Origin: an uncultured Muribaculaceae bacterium
Lineage (GTDB): Bacteria; Bacteroidota; Bacteroidia; Bacteroidales; Muribaculaceae
Length of the DNA: 32,533 nt
Assembly: GCA_947177215.1 (NCBI GenBank)
Contig: CAMWTV010000004.1
Location: forward strand, 1 to 32,533
Direction: 5' to 3'
In this document: positions 8,940 to 17,400 of the stretch, piece after piece
Numbering within the stretch: position 1 is the stretch's first letter
Layout of the letters: each line of letters begins with the position of its first letter
Program-made: the position numbers and the translations under genes
The notes under the pieces: generated by a model
Seen by the model: the letters and a program-made list of their open reading frames with translations, nothing else
What the model was told of the DNA's origin: nothing
The model's database searches: none

Positions 8940-9060
8940 ATTTTAATATTTCTCGGGCATTTTCCGAATCTTTCCCACTCTTTATCAGCCAAGTGGCTCG
9001 CCACAGCCCATTCATCATCAGGAAAAATCTTCTAAATTTTTCCTGTATAAATATTAAAAT
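8940..9060. repeat. Nested inverted-repeat region (12-bp outer arms enclosing smaller hairpins)
   Basis: Outer ATTTTAATATTT (8940-8951) / AAATATTAAAAT (9049-9060), perfect. Inner CAGGAAAAAT (9019-9028) / ATTTTTCCTG (9036-9045), perfect. Small hairpins GTGGctcgCCAC (8993-9004) and TCGGgcattttCCGA (8953-8967). Confidence 0.7.
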
Positions 9061-9085
9061 CACCCCGACCAGTCACTTAATTTAT

Positions 9086-9093
9086 TATCTTTG
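9086..9093 (+). promoter_or_regulatory. Putative -7 box TATCTTTG for the C69 dipeptidase/queF/queC unit
   Basis: Matches TAnnTTTG, 35 nt upstream of ATG 9128; no good -33 TTTG at the expected spacing. Confidence 0.5.
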
Positions 9094-9127
9094 TATTTTA
9101 GAACTCATCTTTAACCGCCATAACCAC

Positions 9128-10771
9128 ATGAAGAAATTTTTTTGCCTTACGGCGATAGCACTGGCTACAATTGCCACTCCAGCCGACACATCGGCATGCA
9201 CCAGTCTCATAGCAGCCAAGGGAGCCACAGCCGACGGCTCTGTGATGGTTACCTATGCGGCCGACTCACATAACCTCTACGGTGAACTTTACAACCAGCC
9301 GGCGGCCGACCACCCCAAGGGAGCCGTGCGCAAGATTGTGGAATGGGATACGGGCAAACCGCTGGGTGAGATTCCTGAAGTTTCCCACACCTATGCCACT
9401 ATAGGCAACATGAACGAACACGGGCTGGTGATTGCCGAGAGCACCTGGGGCGGACGCGAAGAGCTTGAAGGGAGCGGCATAATAGATTACGGATCGCTGA
9501 TCTATGTAACACTGCAACGCGCCAAGACAGCACGCGAGGCTCTGAAAGTGATGACCGACCTTGTAAAGGAACACGGTTATGCCAGCACCGGCGAGTCGTT
9601 TTCGATAGCCGACGGCGACGAGGCATGGGTGCTTGAGCTTATCGGCAAGGGGAAGGCCGACAAAGGGGCCGTGTGGGTTGCGCGCCGTGTGCCCGACGGA
9701 TATATCTCAGGCCATGCCAACCACCCGCGCATACACCGTTTTCCGCTGAAAGACAAATCGGGCGAGACCCTTTATAGCCCCGATGTGATAAAGTTTGCCC
9801 GTCAGCAGGGCTATTTCAACGGGAAGGATGAGGATTTCGACTTCTCGAAGGCTTATGGCGTGACCGATTTCGGCGCCCTTCGTGGCTGCGACGCGCGTGT
9901 CTGGGCCTATTTCAACAAATTCGCCAAAGGGATGGACGAATACCTGCCCTGGATAGACCGCGCCGAAGGTGAGCCTATGCCTCTGTGGGTAAAGCCCGAC
10001 GCTCCGGTAAGCGCAACCGACATGAAATGGATGATGCGCGACCATTTCGAGAACACCCCCTATGACATGACCAACGACATAGGCGCCGGCCCTTATGCGG
10101 TGCCCTACCGCTGGCGCCCCATGACGTTTGAAGTCGACGGCGTGGAATATACACACGAGCGGGCCATCGCCACCCAGCAGACCGGATTTTCGTTTGTGGG
10201 ACAGCTGCGCTCAGACCTGCCCGCACCGATGCGCGGACTGCTTTGGTTCGGCACCGACGATGCCAACACCTGTGTCTACCTTCCGGTTTTCTGTTCGGTA
10301 AAAAGCGCTCCCGCACAGCTGGGTCATGGCGATGTGAACACCCTTGACTGGAACTCAAACTTCTGGGTGAACAACTATGTGGCCAACCAGGCCTATAACC
10401 GCTATTCGCAGATGATTCCCGACATTCGCCGTGTGCAGTCGGCGCTTGAAGACAGCATAGCCGCCGACGTGGCTGTGGCCCTGGAACAGATTCCGGCTTT
10501 CAACGACGACGAGATAGCCGCCAAACTCACCCAGGATCTGGCCGACATCTGGGCCGAAAAGGCTACCACCGCCTACAAACAGCTTGGCGATTATCTGTTT
10601 GTGAAGTTCATGGACGGAAACCGCAAGAAAACCGACGATAACCACCGGTTTATCAAATCGGAATATGGAATGGCCGTATATCCGGAATTTCCCGGATATG
10701 ACGAGCGTTATTTCCGCTCGATAGTAAAAGATGCGGGCGAACGCCTCAAAGTGCGCCCGATCAATTACTGA
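9128..10771 (+). CDS. Secreted C69-family dipeptidase (PepD-like N-terminal nucleophile hydrolase)
   Basis: From ATG 9128: MKKFFCLTAIALATIATPADTSA/CTSLIAAKGATADGSVMVTYAADSHNLYGEL; Cys after signal cleavage is the expected nucleophile; downstream GNMNEHGLVIAESTWGGREEL, DGDEAWVLELIGKG and RDHFENTPYDMTNDIGAGPYAVPYRWRP are C69 features. ORF-track start 8993 is upstream of the -7 box. Confidence 0.92.
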   Translation: MKKFFCLTAIALATIATPADTSACTSLIAAKGATADGSVMVTYAADSHNLYGELYNQPAADHPKGAVRKIVEWDTGKPLGEIPEVSHTYATIGNMNEHGLVIAESTWGGREELEGSGIIDYGSLIYVTLQRAKTAREALKVMTDLVKEHGYASTGESFSIADGDEAWVLELIGKGKADKGAVWVARRVPDGYISGHANHPRIHRFPLKDKSGETLYSPDVIKFARQQGYFNGKDEDFDFSKAYGVTDFGALRGCDARVWAYFNKFAKGMDEYLPWIDRAEGEPMPLWVKPDAPVSATDMKWMMRDHFENTPYDMTNDIGAGPYAVPYRWRPMTFEVDGVEYTHERAIATQQTGFSFVGQLRSDLPAPMRGLLWFGTDDANTCVYLPVFCSVKSAPAQLGHGDVNTLDWNSNFWVNNYVANQAYNRYSQMIPDIRRVQSALEDSIAADVAVALEQIPAFNDDEIAAKLTQDLADIWAEKATTAYKQLGDYLFVKFMDGNRKKTDDNHRFIKSEYGMAVYPEFPGYDERYFRSIVKDAGERLKVRPINY

Positions 10772-10799
10772 CAGCAACAAACAACTGACAGACTGAATT

Positions 10800-11273
10800 A
10801 TGAGCAGAAGTGAAGCAGAACTCGGCGGTGTGACACTGCTGGGATCAAACGGCACTAAATATGCCGACAGATACGCACCTGAAGTGCTGGAAACATTCAA
10901 GAACAAGCATCCTGAAAACGAATATCTGGTAACGCTGAACTGTCCGGAGTTCACATCGCTGTGTCCGAAGACAGGACAGCCCGATTTCGCGAAAATCGTG
11001 ATACAGTATATCCCGCGCGAAGATATGGTCGAGAGCAAGAGCCTGAAACTGTATCTGTTCTCGTTTCGCAACCAGGGCGACTTTCATGAAGACTGTGTGA
11101 ACATAATAATGAAAGACCTGATCAGACTGATGGATCCGCGCTACATCGAGGTCAGGGGGATTTTCACCCCGCGCGGGGGGATAAGCATCTACCCTTTCGC
11201 CAACTACGGAGACCAGGAACATCAGGATATGGCACGCCGGCGGCTGCTTGACGCAATGAACTCAAATAACTGA
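10800..11273 (+). CDS. queF: NADPH-dependent 7-cyano-7-deazaguanine reductase QueF
   Basis: 157 aa; [62 protein letters not shown] is the unimodular QueF signature with catalytic Cys and QueF motif (ESKSLKLY). Confidence 0.96.
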   Translation: MSRSEAELGGVTLLGSNGTKYADRYAPEVLETFKNKHPENEYLVTLNCPEFTSLCPKTGQPDFAKIVIQYIPREDMVESKSLKLYLFSFRNQGDFHEDCVNIIMKDLIRLMDPRYIEVRGIFTPRGGISIYPFANYGDQEHQDMARRRLLDAMNSNN

Positions 11274-11278
11274 CAAAA

Positions 11279-12022
11279 ATGGGAGTAGTAGAACATCACC
11301 ATAACCCCGACGTTTTTCTGCCGGCACAGGAGAAAGAGCTTGTGCTGACCGATCCGCTGGTGCAGTATCCCCGTAAAGCCGACGCGCTGATAGTGCTGTC
11401 GGGAGGGATGGACTCAACCACCATGCTCCATGAATACAAGTCGCGGATAGCGCTTGCCGTGACTTTCGTGTACGGGTCGAACCACAACGAACGTGAGGCT
11501 GAGTGCGCCCGCATAAACTGCGAGCAACTCGGCATTCCCCATCTGGTAATTCCGCTCGATTTCATGGGTCAATATTTCGAAAGCTCGTTGCTTTCGGGAG
11601 CCGAAGCCATCCCCTCAGGAAACTATGACGACGAGAACATGCGTTCAACGGTGGTTCCTTTCCGCAACGGCATAATGCTTGCCGTTGCCGCCGGACTTGC
11701 CGAAAGCCGCGGACTCTCGACCATAATGCTCGCCAACCACTCGGGCGACCATGCCATCTACCCCGACTGCCGCCCGGCGTTTGTCGAGGCGATGGGCAAA
11801 GCGATAGAAGAGGGCACCTACGAGCGCCTGCGTCTTTTCTGCCCCTACACCGGCCTGACCAAGGGGGAGATTGTGAAACGCGGTCTGGCCGTGGGGATTG
11901 ACTATCGCCAGACATACTCATGTTATCGAGGCGGGGAGAAACACTGCGGCACATGCGGCACGTGTAGCGAACGCCACGAAGCGCTCAGAGAGGCCGGACT
12001 GAATCCGACCGATTTCGATTAA
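11279..12022 (+). CDS. queC: 7-cyano-7-deazaguanine synthase QueC
   Basis: 247 aa; PP-loop ALIVLSGGMDSTTMLHEY and C-terminal zinc-type cysteines CYRGGEKHCGTCGTCSERHEALREAG. Starts 6 nt after the queF stop. Confidence 0.95.
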   Translation: MGVVEHHHNPDVFLPAQEKELVLTDPLVQYPRKADALIVLSGGMDSTTMLHEYKSRIALAVTFVYGSNHNEREAECARINCEQLGIPHLVIPLDFMGQYFESSLLSGAEAIPSGNYDDENMRSTVVPFRNGIMLAVAAGLAESRGLSTIMLANHSGDHAIYPDCRPAFVEAMGKAIEEGTYERLRLFCPYTGLTKGEIVKRGLAVGIDYRQTYSCYRGGEKHCGTCGTCSERHEALREAGLNPTDFD

Positions 12023-12045
12023 ACAAAACTTAAACATAACCTCCT

Positions 12046-14196
12046 ATGAAAAAAATCCTGACCGCCGCAATAACCGCCGCGGTGGCCGCAAACCCTTTCT
12101 CTCCAGAGGTGGCCGCCCAGACCGACGGAACAGCAACAGAAATCTATGTTTCGGTGTATCATGCCAACTCCTGGGTGGAGCACAACCTCGAGGAGGTTGG
12201 AATTTACCGTTTCCAGGCCGACAGATACGCCCCGGAACTTATAATGCAGGATCCGTATCTTGATGCAAGCGGAGGTGGCGCCATGACCGACGATTTCTAC
12301 TTCTGCACGGCAGAGCTGAACTATGGTTCATGGACAGAAATAACCCATTACGGATTCGATCCTGAAACCTGGACGGAGCGCATGCGCCTGACCGACGGCA
12401 GTCCCAAGGCGGTTGCCATGGATCTGGCCTATGACCCGCAGACGGCCAAACTGTTCGGCTGCTTCAACAACGACAACGGAGACGGATATGTGTTCGGCAC
12501 ACTCAACATAGCCACCGGCGAACGGTTCGGCATAGCAGATCTCGACACCCCGTGGCTGGCATGCAGCGTTGACCGGAACGGCGAGCTATATGCCATCGAC
12601 ATGGACGGTGTTCTGCTTAAAGTCGACAAGGTTTACGGCACGGTGTCGCCTCTGGCCGACTTAGGAGTGAAAGGCTCCATACGCTCTACCGGGGCCATCG
12701 ACCCGAGAACCAATCTGTTTTATTTCGTGATCAGCTCGCAGGAGGCGCAGGCAGATCCGGAAGTCGGCTACCGCCGGTCGTTCAGCGATCTCTATTCGGT
12801 CGATCTCACCGCAACCGACCTCACCGCAACCCACATGTATGAGTTCAGCGACGGCGAGGTTATGGGCGGCATGTGGATTCCCGGCCCTGTGGCTGCCGCC
12901 GACGCCCCCGCCGCGCCCGAGAATCTGGAAGTGACATTCGCCGACGGCTCTCTTGAAGGCACTATAGAGTTCACCATACCGGCCAGAACATTCGGTGGCG
13001 ACGGCCTTGACGGAGAGATAAGCTATCTGGCCCGGGCAAACGGCGCGCTTCTCGCGCAGGGAAAGGGGATGGCCGGAACGAAGGTAAACGCCCCGGCAAG
13101 AGTGGCCGAAGCCGCGATGTATGACATCGAAGTGACACTGAGCAACGCCGGCGGCCGCAGTCCGAAGGCGAAGCTTACAAGATGGATAGGCCACGACACG
13201 CCCAAAGCCATCACAGAGGTGACACTGACATATGCCGACGGGAAGTTCGTGCTTACATGGAACGCCCCTGAAGAGAGCGAACATGGCGGATATTACGACC
13301 CGTCGCTGATCAGCTACTCGGTTAAACGCAACCCCGACGGAGCGACATGGGAAGGTGTTACCGAACCCCGGATGGAGGACGCCGTTGAAATGACGCCGCA
13401 ACTTACTGTTTACAGCTACGACGTTACGATGAACTACGACGGGCGCGTCATACAGACTGTTTCGTCGAACGTGTGGCGCCTGGGTGCCATGACTCTGCCA
13501 TGGACAACAGATTTCTCGGCCGAAAACGCCCTTGATCTCTTTACGGTGATCGACGTGAACGGCGACCGCGCCGAATGGTACAGAGAATGGGAATGGTGGA
13601 TCGACGAGACGGAAGAACTTGTGTCGGCGGCTGTCTACCCCTACTCCTCCACCAAATCAGCCGACGACTGGCTGATAACCCCTCCGATGCAGTTCGAGGC
13701 CGGGAACAGCTATACCCTTTCGTTCGAGGCCATGGTCATGAGCAGCAGCGATCCGGAACGGCTTAAGGTGAGCATGGGGCAGACCCCTTCGGCCGAAGCG
13801 ATGACAATCACGCTTCTTGAGCCGTTTGAGCTTACATCAATGACACCGCAGACCTATACGGCAAAGATCAGCCCCGAGGCCACAGGGGTGTATTACATCG
13901 GATTCCACGCATGCAGCGACCCGTTCAGAAGCGGCTTGGCCCTGAAAACGATAGCTGTAAGCGCGGCAGAGTCAGGCACAGAAGCCATTGAGGCCGGAAA
14001 CAGCGGCGTCGAAGTAAAGGCCAATGAAGGCTCGATAGCGATAACAGCCAACCACACAGTGGCATACTCAGTGGTTACTGCCGACGGCCGTGTGTGCGCT
14101 TCGGGCACAGTTGACGGAACTAAAGAGATCGCATTGCCCGCAGGCATCTATATCGTTATTGCCGGAGAATCGGCTTCGAAAGTTGCAGTGAGATAG
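12046..14196 (+). CDS. Secreted protein: N-terminal propeller-like region, choice-of-anchor J-type domain, T9SS-like C-terminus
   Basis: 716 aa with signal peptide; repeated blade-like strands (AVAMDLAYDPQTAKLFGCFNN, LACSVDRNGELYAIDMDGVLLKVDK, STGAIDPRTNLFYFVIS); PWTTDFSAENALDLFTVIDVNGDRAEWYREW...KSADDWLITPPMQFEAG is CA-J-like; C-term VTADGRVCASGTVDGTKEIALPAGIYIVIAGESASKVAVR. Confidence 0.8.
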   Translation: MKKILTAAITAAVAANPFSPEVAAQTDGTATEIYVSVYHANSWVEHNLEEVGIYRFQADRYAPELIMQDPYLDASGGGAMTDDFYFCTAELNYGSWTEITHYGFDPETWTERMRLTDGSPKAVAMDLAYDPQTAKLFGCFNNDNGDGYVFGTLNIATGERFGIADLDTPWLACSVDRNGELYAIDMDGVLLKVDKVYGTVSPLADLGVKGSIRSTGAIDPRTNLFYFVISSQEAQADPEVGYRRSFSDLYSVDLTATDLTATHMYEFSDGEVMGGMWIPGPVAAADAPAAPENLEVTFADGSLEGTIEFTIPARTFGGDGLDGEISYLARANGALLAQGKGMAGTKVNAPARVAEAAMYDIEVTLSNAGGRSPKAKLTRWIGHDTPKAITEVTLTYADGKFVLTWNAPEESEHGGYYDPSLISYSVKRNPDGATWEGVTEPRMEDAVEMTPQLTVYSYDVTMNYDGRVIQTVSSNVWRLGAMTLPWTTDFSAENALDLFTVIDVNGDRAEWYREWEWWIDETEELVSAAVYPYSSTKSADDWLITPPMQFEAGNSYTLSFEAMVMSSSDPERLKVSMGQTPSAEAMTITLLEPFELTSMTPQTYTAKISPEATGVYYIGFHACSDPFRSGLALKTIAVSAAESGTEAIEAGNSGVEVKANEGSIAITANHTVAYSVVTADGRVCASGTVDGTKEIALPAGIYIVIAGESASKVAVR

Positions 14197-14249
14197 CATC
14201 CGGAACGTTACACAGCTCAAAAAGCTGGAATTTAAGACATATTAATATC

Positions 14250-14278
14250 AAAAAGAGCGCCAAGTGCGCTCTTTTTTT
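14250..14278 (+). terminator. Intrinsic terminator after the 716-aa secreted protein gene
   Basis: AAAAAGAGCGC (14250-14260), 5-nt loop CAAGT, GCGCTCTTTTT (14266-14276), then further Ts. Perfect 11-bp stem with U-tract. Confidence 0.9.
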
Positions 14279-14298
14279 ATCATTTGCAACACATTGTC

Positions 14299-14329
14299 GT
14301 TGCAAATCGGATTTTCATGATTATCTTTG
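14299..14329 (+). promoter_or_regulatory. Bacteroidetes-type promoter for the 1538-aa protein gene
   Basis: GTTG (14299-14302), 19-nt spacer, TATCTTTG (14322-14329). Confidence 0.65.
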
Positions 14330-14441
14330 CACAATCGGGAAAGCGGAAATTTCCTGACCGCATGCACCAAACCAACTGCGGAAACGCACATGAAGACCTG
14401 AAGTATCACACAAACGAATATCAACCTATCAATTATCACAT

Positions 14442-17400
14442 ATGACAATCAAGAAATTTATTCTGCCGGGAGCGGCGCTACTGTTAAGCGGTTCGCTGTG
14501 GATGGCCAATTCGGCACCGCCGCAGACACCGGTAAAAACCACACAGGCCAGATCGCTTGTAAAAGAGCCTCGCAAAACAGCGGCGCGGGCCAGTGTGGTG
14601 ACACAACCGTTCTCACTGCCAATGTTCGTTGTGCCCGAGGATGACGAGTTCGCTCGTTTCATTCCGCTTGACGCAAACGGCGACGGAACTTCGTGGTATT
14701 GCAGTTACGGCTACATGAAATATGACTACAACATGAATAACGCGGCCGACGACTGGCTGTTCATTCCGTTTACCCTCACCACAGGCGAGAGCATCATGAC
14801 CCTGTCGCTCGAGATGAGGGCATATATGAGCTATGACAAGGAGGACTTCGAAGTAGGATTCGGCCCGGAAGCCACTCCCGAAGCCATGACCATAGTAATG
14901 GACGAGGACGGCCTCAACCACACACGATGGCAGACATTCACTTCGGAATTCGGCATTAACGATGCCGGGCTCTATTATCTGGGGATACATGCCAACTCGA
15001 GCGCTTACATGAGCGGAATATGGATGAAAAACATATCGCTGTCGGCCAAACCGGCAACCCAGCCGTCCGCACCTGAGATAGTGCAGAGTTCCACCGACGG
15101 CATGAGCTACACGGCAACAGTGCACCTGCCACAGACCACCATACTCGACAAGCCGCTTGAGGGTGAGCTCGGCCTTTCGGTGGCGGTTGACGGCGAGCAT
15201 AAACTCGACCTGACCGGCTCCCCCGGAAGCGAACACAGCATAGCGCTCGAGCTTACCAGCGGTCGCCACACCGTGACCTACACGGCGTTCACAACCGTCG
15301 ACGGAGTGCGTATCGACGGAGTGCCGGCCAACGACACGGCATTGTGTCTGGAGGTCTACACCCTCCCGTTCTTCATGGTGCCGACAGCAGATGAATTCGA
15401 GAACTTCTGCACCGTGGCCGACCTCAACAACGACGAAAGCACATGGGAATATGACAATGGAGAGGAGGCGATGGCCTATCATTATAACGCGCAGAACCAG
15501 GCCGACGACTGGGTGTTCCTTCCCCCGATCGACTTCGGAGCGAAAGGTGGCGCGTTTGACATAGGCTTCGACGCGAAAGTGGCGTCGAGCTATTATCCGG
15601 AATCGTTCGAGATCTGCGTGGGCCGTTCGGCCGACGCCGGTTCAATGACCCAGATGATGATTTTCAACGACATCGACAACCATCTGTGGGATTCTTTTGC
15701 AGGAAAAATCACCGTAAACGAAGGTGGCAAATGGATTGTGGGCATACACGCCACATCGCCGGCCGACCACCACACCCTCTATGTGGGCAATATCCGCATA
15801 ACCGGAGCTGCCGACAACACCCCCTCGACCCCGACAGTGAAGAGCATAGATTTCGACGGGCTTTCAGGCTCGGTGACATTCACCCTCCCGTCGACAACCG
15901 TCGAGAACAAGCCTCTTGCCGGCGAAGTGGGCCTGATCGTTACAGTCGACGGCACTGAACTGAGCCGCATCGACGGACAGACTCCGGGCAACGACGTGAC
16001 AGTGGCGCTGGATCTTGCTATCGGCCGCCACACCATAGCTGCAGCGGCCTTCATTACCGACGGAGAGGAGATTCTGACCGGATCGCAGGCGATAGCCGAG
16101 GTGGTGGTGAAGAATCCGGAAGGATTTGTCTATCCCCTCCCCTTCGCCATGCAGCCTACCGCAAGCGAGTTCGAGACACTGACAATTGTCGACGCCAACA
16201 ACGACGGCGACAGCTGGGAATATAACTCAGGCGCAGGTGTGGCCCGTTGCGTGACCACCGGAGAGAAGGAGGCCGACGACTGGCTGTTCTCGCCGAAATT
16301 CGCAATCGACGATACGGGACGCATCTACACCGTAAGCGTCGAGGCACGGGCTTATCTGGAACGTTTCCCCGAATCGTTCGACATCTGCATAGGCCGTGAA
16401 GCCACTCCCGAGGCTATGACAGTGATAGCCAGCCGCGATGATATGACGGTTTATCTCTACGAGCCGGTCGAGGCGCAATATATCGCAGCGGAAGCAGGCG
16501 CCTATGTGATAGGCATCCACCGCCGCAGCAACAGCAACGCCCACACCCTGTCGGTGAGAAACCTGAAGTGTGAGGACGCCGGCATGTCGGCTCTCGCCCC
16601 TGCAGCCTGCGAGAATCTGAGCGCCACCCCCGACGCCACCGGCGCCCTGTCGGCAACAGTGACATTCAACATGCCGGCCAAGGCTATAAACGGCTCGGCA
16701 CTCGACGCATCCGACCTGCTTACCGCCACCGTGACATCGGCAAGCGCGACACAGACCGTGACAGGCGCTCCGGGCTCAGAGCAGACCGTGACTCTGGCCG
16801 CGCCCGACGGCACAAGCACCATAACCGTGAGCATGGCCTCTGCGGCCAACGGCGAGGGCGCCTCGACACAGACCACGGTGCGCTGCGGATTCGACATCCC
16901 CTCCGACCCCGTTGTGACCACTGCCGTCGGAGCCGACAACCTCTCCATGACCGTGACATGGACTGACCCCGCCACCGGACAGAACGGCGGCCCGGTGAAC
17001 AGAGCCGAACTCAGCCATATAATCTATATTCCGACCGATGAGACAGGAATGTTCTGGAATGAGGTGGCCACCATACCGGCAGGCACGTCGACCTACACCT
17101 ACACAGTGGAGGGGATGCCCCTGCAGAACATCTCGTTTGTAGGCGTGCAGGCCGTTGGCAGCAAAGGATCGTCGCAGTTAGGCCTCGGCTATGAGGTGCT
17201 CGGCGCCCCTTACCCCCTGCCTATGACCGACAACTTCTCGGCCGGACGCTTTATCTATCAGCCGGTTATAACCGATGTGCCGTCGGAGGAGTATTCGACC
17301 GACTGGTATCTTGACCGTCCGGGTCTGATTGTTCCGGAGCTTTCGGAGCAGACCGACAACGCCCTGATGTGTATGGTAACTGCCGAGAACCCGGCTCTTC

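Noticed and set aside
8940-9060. Calling the nested repeat a definite MITE
   Set aside because: No target-site duplication visible, and no second copy in the window; kept only as an open possibility.
8993-9127. ORF-track start of the C69 gene at 8993
   Set aside because: Upstream of the -7 box and inside the inverted-repeat region; the signal peptide begins at ATG 9128.
8860-9127. preQ1 riboswitch upstream of the queF/queC unit
   Set aside because: No preQ1-I/II-like consensus recognised; the genes are also downstream of the C69 gene with only a 28-nt gap before queF.
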